From Gonium pectorale (Eukaryota > Chlorophyta > Chlorophyceae > Chlamydomonadales > Volvocaceae), in assembly GCA_001584585.1 (NCBI GenBank), contig LSYV01000009.1, positions 1,513,719 through 1,577,718 on the forward strand: a stretch of 64,000 nucleotides of DNA, read 5' to 3'. A model generated the notes under the pieces. That model did no database searches and was not told the DNA's origin. It worked only from the letters and a program-made list of their open reading frames with translations. Numbering within the stretch: the first letter of the stretch is position 1; each line of letters begins with the position of its first letter. Shown piece after piece: positions 43,146 to 53,600 of this stretch. Made by a program: the position numbers and the translations under genes.

Positions 43146-45774
43146 ATGACAGGATACCTGGACGCAAAGCACAGGCTGTTGGTGCTGGGCAGGCTGCCAG
43201 AGGCAGCACCGCTTAGCGTTAGCCCGGGGCTGCAGTTGGGCATGCGTGGGAATATGCAGGCTGAATACCATCGACCGCCAGAGCACGTGGGGGCCTTGGT
43301 CCAGGTGATTTGGTGGTGGCTAAAGCCACTTGTGCTTGCCACCGGCCCTGGGCACAGTGAGACCCCGAGCTTCCTTGCCCCGCAGCGGCACTACTTTCCC
43401 GCGGAGGGCGCTGTTACCGACGGCGTCGGCGAGGAGGTCGGGGTTGCCCGGGGAAGCGCGGAGAAGGAAAAGGATCTGTCAGCGTACCACCGCATTGTCA
43501 GGCAACGCGCCGTGGAGACCAGCAAGGCCATCAGGGCCGACCGGGACGCCAAGCTCCAGCTGGTACGGCCTCCGTGAAATCATCTAAATGCTCTTTGTCC
43601 AATCAACTTTGTCTGGGCGCACTGGCGCATGCTGCCGTCGAAGGAGGCGCTGGCCTCACGTAGGCGACGTGCTCTCGATAACGCACCCGGTGGATACACC
43701 TGGTGGCTAGAGCACGCTACTCCATCCCCTGCACCTGACGGCATCTGGCCTTGAAAAGGGTTACGATGTGTACTTGTTGTACATGCAATGTTTGTCTGGT
43801 CATGGGTTACTGTACGTATGCCTTTCAAGGGAAACTGTGGACGTGTGCTGAACACCAAAAGTTGCACAGATAAGACAGCACGGGCTCGTGGAGTGTTAGG
43901 CTACAAGGTCCATGCATCGGACATGGGGATACCGGGGTTAGGGCGGATTCCGCTGACTCTGTTGTTACCTCTCGTCAGTCTGGCAGAGCATCTCTTTGCA
44001 GGGCCCAGTAGACCGTCTGGGAGAGGCCCAGGGCGCTCTGATCCTCACAGCATGTGTCGGCTGGTTGACTTATGATCGTCAGCTGCCTAGCCATCCAGAC
44101 TCGTTCTATCTCAAAGCTTGTTGTTTCTTCCCAGGCACAGGAAAAGCGCAACCGGCTCCAGGCTGCCAAAGAGTATGGACTGAGGGTCGCCGTCGGGAAC
44201 GCCAAAGTCCTCCTGCAAGGCAAGGCGCAGGTAAGGGCGCAGGTCCCGCACTTGACGGCTGCCCTCCGTAGGGGCTTGAAACGTTGTGCATTGTACTAAC
44301 AATAACGTGAGCCCTGCAGCCGACTACCACGACTACCGTCCCTAAGGATTCGGCCGTTTCGGGCTGCACAGTTCCGCAGGTGCGATGCTGCATTCCTCCT
44401 TCCAACAGCTTCCTCGTGCCGGCGGCTTCCTTATTGGTAGCCTTGGTGCGCCCCTTGTAGGAGGTTCGGACCCAGCAACAGGAGGAGGCATTACCCAAGC
44501 CGCTGCCGCAGCCCGCCGCCAAGCAGCTGAGCGCGATCGACCAAAGGCGGCTTGAGGAGGAGCACGACCCGCCTCAGCCTGCTGCCGAACCTCGGGCGGA
44601 ACCACCCCGTAAGTACCGGCGCTGCAACGGTGAAGCCCTTGACGTATGATGGCACTGACCCTAACGGCTTCCATCTTGCGTCATCAGGAGAGGCTCCACA
44701 GCTTGAGGTACGGCAAGCCGCCCCTGAGCCCATCGTGAGCCGTGAGTCAGCGCGGCTATCTGCCAGCGCGGCTGCCCGGCAGAAGCTCTGGGCCTACAGC
44801 AGTGGCGCGCAGGTGGAGGGCTCGGGCACACAGCAGTCGGACGACGCCATGCCGCGGGGGACCGTGGTCGAGGCTGGGAAAGAGGGCAGCCCGCCGGTCC
44901 GCAGACCCAGCGGGTACAAGACCAGGTACTCGCAAGCAGTGCCAGCAGCTTCTGTCGGCGCTCAGGACCAGCATGATATCGACTGTCCGTGACATGCAGG
45001 CTGCTCCCACCTTCCCATCCAACGCTCAAGGAGGCCCAGGCCAAGATGTACAAGGGGAAACCCCTGCCGCAGGTATGGTGTATATTGTGTTGAGGCTGCG
45101 AAACTCAGGTGGTGTGCTTTTCTTAGCCACCCTGGCACGGTTGCTTAGCCTCAACACGGCATGACCCTGCCCTCTTGGCAGGCTGTCTCTATAAGTGACG
45201 AGATCGGGCTGATGCGGATTGCACAGAAGGTACGACATGGGAGCTTCTGGTCACAAGCCAGAATGGGGACATTTACGGGTCGGGCTTAGATGCAAGATAG
45301 TTGATGCGTCAACTAATGTAATCATCAAGACGAGGCTGCTGCTGAGGACATGGGGAGTCTGTACCATCTATTACAGGACATTTGATTGTCCGGGGTATCC
45401 CTCCGCTCACTAGTGCGTCAGGTGCGTCCCACGGGTCATTCCATTCATCGACACTGCCTCGGTAGCTAAGGTATTCCACGAACTTCCGTCCCTAGAATGG
45501 GATGAAAGCAAGTCATCAGGCTTACTTATATGCATGACTGTCCCGAAGTGTGTCGACTAATTTGTCGTCATTGCCCTTAACGTACCACCTGCAGGTCTCA
45601 GAGCTGGGGGACAAGCTGGTGCTACCGCGGCTCTGCTCGTGCCCCAACAGCACCTCCAACCTGTTCAACCCGAAGTATGCCCACTTCTGTGCGCGCAACT
45701 GCCCTCTCTACATGCAGCCCTCAAGATACGAGGCACTCCTAACGGCAATCCTGCGAGCGGCCGATGTGATTTGA
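43146..45774 (+). CDS. Coiled-coil protein with Cys-rich C-terminus (possibly CCDC15-like)
   Basis: Exons: ~43146-43562, 44135-44230, 44320-44379, 44461-44608, 44688-44925, 45000-45072, 45182-45229, 45595-45774; phases agree, giving about 419 aa. The 5' end is uncertain: an acceptor at 43385 (CTTGCCCCGCAG) could begin the first visible exon instead, with the start codon upstream. Charged helices (EKEKDLSAYHRIVRQRAVE, AQEKRNRLQAAKEYGLRVA) suggest coiled coils. A Pro/Gln/Ala-rich middle follows. The C-terminus is distinctive: ISDEIGLMRIAQKVSELGDK, LVLPRLCSCPNSTSNLFNPK, YAHFCARNCPLY, with a Cys-X-Cys and a Cys-X3-Cys pair. From memory this resembles the C-terminal motif of CCDC15-type centriolar proteins, but that could not be checked. 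TGTAA occurs at 46171. Confidence 0.65.
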
Positions 45775-46684
45775 GAGGAACCTTCTGTCACTGCTCACGG
45801 CAACACTTGGCTGGCCTTAATTGAGAATTTTTGTATAGAGCTTGTGAGTCTCTGCCTGCGGGTTACGGCCCATCTTTGTGATAGGCAACCGCACAAGCTG
45901 TTTTTACCCATGAATGCAATGCTTACACTCTGACTGGTACAACGCTTCGATCTGGTACTGGGATGCTCGCAGTGACTTACAGCCCAACGAGGTTGATGAG
46001 CACTTGATACTCTGGACACGCATGACGTCCGGATAAGAGGAAACCCCACCTTTTCCATGCGTCCACACTCATGCCGTGCACCATACACGCAAGAAAGAAA
46101 TCGTTGGCCTCGCCCAGCAGGCGCGGCGAAAACTGCAGAGGTTGATACACACAGAAACGTAAGGGTTTCTTGTAAGCCACACACAGCCTCTTAATTATGT
46201 GATTGTTATAGTCCCAAGTCAGCAGCCGCGCAGTCAGATCATACATCGCGTCGTATAAAGTAGCCGCGGCCCTCGTCCCCAAACAATCTGCTGCAGCCGA
46301 TGAAATATGGCTGCCATCGCTCTCGTTGCCCACAAAACAGCACACGCTCAGGAAATCTTCGATTGACCGACTTGGTTACACGGATAATGCTGGTGATGGC
46401 GCCTAAACGTGGAAAACCGGCGCTCCAGCACTCGCACTTCACGCACACGCAGAAAGCCACTTCGGTTGCGACCCGGGCATGTCCAGCATGGAAACGCTCA
46501 CACGGCATGCACCCACGTAGCAAGATGGTAAACTCCATCATATACATATTTCACCCCACGCCAAGCGCTCTCCGTCATGCTTACACACATATAGGGCTCA
46601 GAGAACCTCCCAAAAGCCTCTTGAGCCGGGCAGCATCGACGTCCGCGCTGGCTTGGCCAAAACGCTAGGTTCGGAGCGCGACCA
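45775..46684. other. Convergent intergenic region coiled-coil gene / DOF
   Basis: 910 bases with both 3' regions. A minus-strand open frame of 122 codons (45977-46345) has AT-rich codon use unlike the genes here and is not called. Confidence 0.55.
46581..46585 (-). terminator. Polyadenylation signal TGTAA of the DOF gene
   Basis: TTACA on the plus strand, 100 bases past the DOF stop codon. Confidence 0.55.
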
Positions 46685-48868
46685 TCACCTTCCGCTCCCA
46701 TACGCGGCCTGTGCCGCGTATTGTAGCGCGTATCCGGCGTAGCTGCTTGACGAGTTGTTCTGGTAGGATGACAACAGGGACCATGACGAGGGCCCGGCAG
46801 CCCCAGACCAGCTTCCGCTGCTGCAGTTCCCCGCAGCCGCAGCCTGCGCCTGCAGCACCGACGATGGGAGCATGCCCGATACGCCGCCACCACCCTGCAG
46901 CCACTGGCCCAAGCCGCCGCCGACAGTGCGCTGCAGCGGATCCAGCGCCGCCACCGCCGCTGCTGCCGCCGCTCCGTTGTGCCCAGCGAGCGAGCTCCCA
47001 CTCAAAAGCGGATGCTGCGCCTGTAGGGCCGCCGCGACGGCGTGATTCTGCAAGAGGCCCTGAAGTTGGGAGAGGTTCTCCTGCTGTGCAACCTGCTGTT
47101 GCAAGGCGAGCTGAAGCTGCAGGCGCGACAAGCCGCCATTGGCACCGTCAAGTAGCCCCCCCGCACCGCCGTCCTGCTGTCCGAGCAGCTGGTGCACGCT
47201 GCTGCTCCCAGGCGGGCCCATGACTGCAGCAAGTGACGCCATGCTAGGGGGCAGGCTCAGGCTGGCAAGCTGGGAGCCATTCAGGGAATGACCAAGGCCC
47301 AGGGACGCTGCCGCTCCCAGGCCGTTGCCGTTTGCCAGAAGGGCGCCCTCCGAGTCGTGCACGGATTTTACCCGGACGGGCCGCCCATAGTACACCTCAA
47401 CGTCCTCGCCCTCCAGATCCTCCGAGCCGTAGCCGTTCCGCTGCGCCGGCGGCGGCGAAGGCTGCTGTGACACCTGGGAGTTGTGCTGCTGGGGCGACGA
47501 GAGCTGCCGCTGCTGCGCCGGTGGCGGCGAGGCCGACCTGGAGGGCCCGCGGGCCAGCTCCTCCCGCGACAGGGCGGCGCTGCCGTCGCGGTGCAACAGG
47601 CCGTTGCTCTGCTGTACTGCGCTCGCGTGCGCTGCCGCCAGCTGCCGCAGGCTCAGGCTATGCGACTGCAGGTCATCGTGGTGGTTCTGGTGGCTGTTGA
47701 GGAGCGCGCGCGCATCCAGGGCCTGTTGCCCAGCGGCGAGCTGCGCCAGGGCGGCCGACGCGCCAGCGGCATGACCCATGTGCCCGTGCAACTGGTCAAG
47801 GGCGCTGCCAGCCAGGTCCGGGGCAATGCTGGTGCCGCTAGCCCACGGGCTCTGGAGCTGCGCCGCGGCTGCGGCACCCGACAGCTTGAGCCCCGCCAGG
47901 CTGCCATGCGAGGCGAGTAGCTGTTGGTGGTGATGCGCATAGGCAGCAGTGGCCGCCGCGCTGCCTGCGAGCAGGCCCGTTGGGTCCGTAGCGGCCAGCA
48001 GGTGGGCCGCGCTGAGGTTCCCGTAGGCCGACGGGGCGCCGACCGGCAGACCAAACATGCCCGACTGCGCCACGGCCGCTGCTGTCAAGTGGTCGGCGAG
48101 GCTCGGGCTATTCCGCATGTCGCGTCCAGCCGATTTGCTCTTGCTCTTGCGCCGGCCGGACCCCGGCGCAATGTTGCGCAGCGTGCCGCCGGCGGTCCAG
48201 TACCGCTGACATGTCTGGCGTAGGTATTGGGCACGGAATACAACGAACGAAGACTCATGGCAGGAGAGGCCACGTGAATGATAACAGCGCGGTACTATAC
48301 AGGAAAGGCGTTGCAGACTGAGGACACGGCGCTGTTGTAAAGTAACGCCCGCAGCGCACCTTGCAGTAGAAGCGCGGCTGCTTGATGTTGTAGTTGTTAT
48401 AGTAGCAGAATTTGGTGTCCCCGCTGTTGCAGCGCGGGCACACCTCCTTCTTATCCGGCCTGCGAGGGCCAGCATCGGCCAGGTCAGACCTTCCATGGCG
48501 ACTTTCCGCGCGCAGAGATGGGTAAGCCCGCTTTCAAGCGCAATAATTCTGCTGTTTACAGGCACAATTGGTAGTTCGCGATTGCCTACTCACCGCGGGA
48601 GCTTGGGGCGATTTCGTTCCTCACCGCCCTCCTCCTCCTCCTCCGGGCTCGACTCGCGTTCCTGGGGTGGCCTTTGGCGTTTAGTGACTACAGGAGGCTG
48701 GTAGGAACCGCTGCGCTGGCGCGACAGTTTGCCGGCCGTTCGGTCCGCTTGGGGGCGCTCCTCGCCGTCCTCGTCTGCGCGGTCTTCCTTTAGATCGGCT
48801 GCCACCGCCTCCGCCCAATCCTCCAGCTGCCCAGAGGAGCTAGTAACGTCCCCGCCACGAGCGGCCAT
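46685..48868 (-). CDS. DOF zinc-finger transcription factor
   Basis: Three exons: 48594-48868, 48360-48459, 46685-48214; phases agree, giving 634 aa. Residues ~1-92 are acidic/Ser-rich with a basic KRQRPP patch. The DOF domain spans exons 2-3: [59 protein letters not shown]. It has the CX2C-X21-CX2C zinc ligands and the conserved Trp, so it should bind AAAG-core DNA. The remaining ~460 residues are Ala/Gln/Leu/Gly/Ser-rich with His/Gln runs, the usual composition of an algal activation domain. DOF genes are plant-lineage specific; green algae usually have one, so this may be the organism's only member (inference). In Chlamydomonas the DOF factor is linked to lipid and carbon metabolism. TGTAA follows at 46581-46585. 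Confidence 0.95.
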
Positions 48869-50671
48869 TCTGCAGAAAAAGCAGAAAGGTCGCCTTACCG
48901 TTGCATCCTGGCCAGCCCCGCGCTAACGTGCAATTTGCTTTCAATGCACGCACGTACCGCTGCCAGGTGTCAGCTGATCCAGCGCGCCACTCCGAAGGTT
49001 GGACCAGACTCTGCTTGAAAGGGCGCCGCCTCGTGCTATGCAGGCTCAAAGGCAAAATAAGTGTGCATCATGAAAGCAGTTCGACATTCTGACTCCGCGA
49101 AGTTTTGGTTGGGGCTTTCCTGCCCTGCCTCGTCCTGACGACCACCGTACGCGCCCTGCATTGGACGATAGTATTCGTGCGCAAGTTCAGTGCACCCTAG
49201 ACATACTGTAGAATAGCGTCATCCAGCGTGCGGATCGAGGCGCAAACGCGCACACGCTGCAGGAGCGCATGTTGAGGACCTCCCCCCCCCCCTCACTATT
49301 GGCGCCGTTGGGGCTGGCAGTCGGTGTATTGGGGCTGACAGATGGGCAGAGGTTGGATGTTCACGGCTTGGGACGGACCTTTGGGACAGGGACGGTCGGG
49401 GATATGGCCGGGACGGGTAGGCGGGCCACGCACAGGAAGTTTGAGGTGCCCCAGGAAGCAGGGCCGAGCCTCGATGTCTGTATGCAGAGAGAAACACGAA
49501 ACACAGGCACTGCCCTTTGAGGGGCCGCCCGCCTACTGAACGATACATCCTCACATGCACCTCTCTCGCCTATATACCCTATAAGTTGCCTGCACAACAA
49601 CAAAGGAATGCCTGCTCCTTCTCCTAACGCAATGTTACTGAGAGCATGCCTGCTCCTTCTCCTAGCGCGCATGTATACTACAGTGTCCCCTCAACCTGGA
49701 TAGGGCCTTGCCACTCGTCCAGCCTCGCTCCTTTGTCTTGCAGTGAAAGCCGAAGTGCTGCTCGCCGTAGTGCGGGTTCCCCAGCGGCCTTGGTAGGGGC
49801 AGCGCGGGTACGCGTTCTCCTGGCGCAACGCAGGGTTTTGCACGCATGGCCGACTGGTGCCGTGCAAGCCCAGAGGCGGGGACGGCGGCGCTGGGTGCGG
49901 CGGCGGCCCCAACGTACACTCCCACCGCATGCGCCTAAGGCCTCTCTAGTCAGAACGCCTTTCCCTATTTCCGATACCCACCGCAATATGGGAGTGACAC
50001 TGGCACGCGGGTTCCCACTTTCACATAGAGCCAGTAAGGTGCTTATCGCGTTGCTGTGCTGGCGCCGTGAAGGCCTTGCCAGCAGGCCCGCGTCGCAATC
50101 TCTGATCAACAGTTCAACACCCATGGGACGCAAAGGGAATTCAACGCCAGCCATGCCCCTTCTGCCCATGGCCCGACCTGGACTTGGAAAGACAAAGACC
50201 TCGAGCCGCCGGCCTTGAAGCCTGGATCACAGAGACATGCGCTGCACTGCCTGCACCGCGCTGCCACCCCCTTACTTTTGCGTAAACCTGCACAACCAAC
50301 GAGACTGCAAATGCCTCGTCGCTCAGAGCCCAACCAAACGCCCCTCAGAAAGAGCAGCACGGTGCAATACAGCAAGGCTGATCGCTGTTCCGGGTGCGCC
50401 GACAAGATGCGGTGACCATAAAACATACCAGATCCACCCTGCCCCACCGCGCCGTCCAGGCCTGCATGAACAACGGACAAGGAGCGCTCAACACCTCTCG
50501 CGAGCACTGACCCAAAACGCCAAACGCAACCGCCCCGCTTCAATAACCCGAGCGTACGGTGCAGTCGCAACCGCCCCTCGTTGCCTCTGATCCGCAACCC
50601 TGCCCCACCACCGAACCGTCCGCACAACGGCGTGTACACGCGGCTGTCGCACTTCAGCCGCATGGCATCCC
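48869..50671. other. Intergenic region DOF to RFC1
   Basis: 1.8 kb: DOF promoter and RFC1 3' region. Several short open frames overlap in different frames around 49660-50170 without a consistent model. A 23-base direct repeat occurs at 49608-49630 and 49646-49668. Confidence 0.5.
49608..49668. repeat. Direct repeat, 23-base unit twice
   Basis: ATGCCTGCTCCTTCTCCTA followed by ACGC or GCGC, 38 bases apart, with one mismatch. Confidence 0.8.
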
Positions 50672-53600
50672 TCACTTCTTCGCCCCGCCCTTGCCGCCGC
50701 CCCTGCCCCCGCCGCGCCCGCCGCCGCCGCCGCCTCCACGCGCTCCCTTCGCGCCGCCTGCGGCGGCGGCGCCGCCGCCCCTGCCGCCTCCACCTCCGCC
50801 CTTCTTTCCCTTCGCGGCTGCCTTGCCGTCGTCCTGAAGCTTGATCTCCACGCCGCTCTTAGCCAGCCGCCTCGCCAGCGTGCCCGGGTCCACATCGTCC
50901 TCGTCATCGGCCGCACCGCCCTCGCCTCCCTCGCCAGGCTCCGTCTTGACCACGGGCTTGGCCTCCTAAGACCGGCCAACACAGCGACATGGACAACCGG
51001 ATAGGATGCTTGCTTCATTGCTTGCCTGGCTTGTTTGTTTCTACCATTATCCGCACGCCTTCTGATTCCTCAACACAGCACAGGGGTCGGTGCAAAGCTA
51101 TCAGACGCCGTGCAGATGCTAACGCTGTGATGAGACGGAGGAGACCACACGGGGAAGAGGTGCGGTCGATGTGGCACAACAGGGAGAGGTGAGGTGCGGT
51201 CGATGTGGCACAACAGGGAGAGGTGAGGTGCGGTCGATGTGGCACAACAGGGAGAGGTGAGGTGCGGTCGATGTGGCACAACAGGGAGAGGTGAGGTGCG
51301 GTCGATGTGGCACAACAGGGAGAGGTGAGGTGCGGTCGATGTGGCACAACAGGGAGAGGTGAGGTGCGGACGATGTGGCACAACAGGGAGAGGTGAGGTG
51401 CGGTCGACGATGCGCAGAGGGTGAGAGTGGCCAGTTGGGAGTGAGAACCACGTTCAACAAGGGATGATGATGCGAAAGTAGGTAACCCCGCGGAAAACCA
51501 TTAACACTGCTGCAAGGGAGCCAGCATAGAGCATGTGGGATCACTGGCGCCTCGCAAGCGTGCCCTCCCCGAGCAGCCTCCCGCCAAGCTTTAACCCACC
51601 CACCTCGCCCTCCTCGGCCTCGCCGCCCTCCTCGTCCTCCTCCTCCGCCGTCGCCGCGGCCTTGCGCCCCTTGGCCTTGCCCTTGGCCGCCCCGCGCCCC
51701 AGCTTAACCTCCTCCACTTGCGCAGTGCAGCGCGCGGCGGGCGTCGTGGAGTTGAGGTTCCTGCGGGAAGCCGCCCGAGGATTGGGGCTCGTTGGGTCTA
51801 CAGCCATCGGTGACGGCCGCTGCAGCTGGCCGTCATACGGCCGCCGGCGAGGGACGCACCGCGGGCTGAAGCCGTTCAGCAGGCCCCCGCACCAGGGCCA
51901 TCGCCAGCGGCTCTGCCCGCAAAGAGACTGGATGTGTGCCGCTGCGGCCGCCGCGCTTGCCGCCGTGCCTGCCACACGCGTGCCAAACCCGGCCCTCCCT
52001 GGTCTCCTTCCCTCATTCCCCTTGTTTCACCGGTCAAAGGCGATCGCCGCCCCCCGGCTCTGCCATTCCGCCTCACCGCGTGAACGCCGACTTGACCTTG
52101 GCGGGCACCTCCTTGAAGCGGTCCTTGGCCCAGGCCGCCTGGCTCTTGAAGGACGTCACGTCCACAATGTAGTCAAGCTGCTCCCTGCGGGCGGGGGCAG
52201 GGTGGTGGTGGTTTCAGAGGGTTGGATGGCGGTCTCAGCCGAGGACCTGCGGGCACATGTCGTGCTCATCGGGGTGGGGGCGCGCGGAGCAACCGAGTGA
52301 ACAGCCGTTTCAAGATTGCCAACGTCGCGGCCGCCAAACGGCAACGCCCCGGTCCCCGAACCTCCGCCTTCACAAAACCACGGTTCGCAACGCCATGCGC
52401 CACCTCTAAATCCCCGCCAATAATCCGCATGCTGATGCGCCCAGTCATCCGTGCGTGCGTTCCTCCCTGTCGGGACTCGTCTGTGTCCAGTCCTCTCACT
52501 GTGCTCTAACCCAGTGGTTTTCTTATTCTGAAGGTCCTTACCCACCCAGCCCCACCGGGCACCGACCTGTCGATGCAGTACTCGTGCATGAGCTCCACCA
52601 CCTCGGGCACCGCCTCCTCCTCCCGCGCCGCCAGCGGCTCCACCAGCAGGTGCCGCAGCGCGGACGCGTACTCGAGGCGCACCGCGCTGCGGCCCGACGA
52701 CACGCGGCCGCTGGCGGCCATGGTGGTGGCCAGCTCGCCCAGCAGGCGCCGCTGCTTACCGCATGAGCTGTTGTTGCCCAGCCAGGCCGTGAAGCTGCGG
52801 GGGGGGGGTAGCGGGGGATCAGAGTATTGGAAGGCGTTCTCACTTAAGAGGCCTGAGACGCATGTCATCTTGAACCGTCGGAAAAAGGTGGAATAACGAG
52901 AGAAGCGGGGCGGTGAAGGGCGACAGACCCGGGGGTGTGGCACCCGCGGGTGGCGACCTGGTGGGGCAGGGGCCAGGGCGCCGGGGCAAGGCGGGGCAGG
53001 TCCCACGCGGGCACGCACCCAAACTGCAGGTGGACACCCCCGGGACCCGAACCGGACGCCTGGCTGTGACGACGTGCCGGCTCGGCGGCACGCGAGGGGC
53101 GTTGTCGGCATGCACCCGCACCACAAACCCCGTCGAAACGAGTCGGACTACACGACGGCGGACTGCACGTCTTGGCACCGGGCACTGCTTGAAACGCCCT
53201 AAGCCCCAGGGGCCCACACATGCCGCCGCGGGCGTCGGAGCCACGCTGCCGCGCCCCTGCCGCCGCCCTACCGCGGGAAGTTCTGCTCGGTTGGGAAGAG
53301 GCCGAAGATCTCCCGCGACCCGCGCATGTAGGCGGCGGGCAGCAGGCAGCTCATGACGGCCGCGAAGGGCATGAGGCCCCAGTTCTGGCTGCGGCGCAGG
53401 GTGTTGTTCACCACGTCGCCCGAGGAGATGCTGTCGGCGGCCTTGGCGATGGCGCGCAGGCGGCCGGCCGGGTCGGCTGGCGGGGGTGGTGGCGGGAGGG
53501 GTTTCGGGACACAGGTCGACAGGCGTGGTAGGAACGGGTTGGTATCCAGCCAGTCGTTCTCCCGTGGCGGGGGGTAGGGGGAGGCATGGGGCCATCAGGC

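Noticed and set aside
45977..46345. 122-codon minus-strand open frame
   Set aside because: Codon use is unlike the surrounding genes and no family was recognised; it falls in the convergent 3' regions.
49660..50170. Overlapping minus-strand frames that might be a small gene
   Set aside because: Protein-like fragments occur in different frames without splice sites that join them; treated as intergenic.
51161..51398. Possible CRISPR-like array
   Set aside because: The units are contiguous with no unique spacers, and the context is a eukaryotic intron.
51015..51544. Overlapping minus-strand open frames of 100-140 codons with His/Pro/Cys repeats
   Set aside because: They are the 34-base minisatellite read in rotating frames inside an RFC1 intron; no conserved protein.
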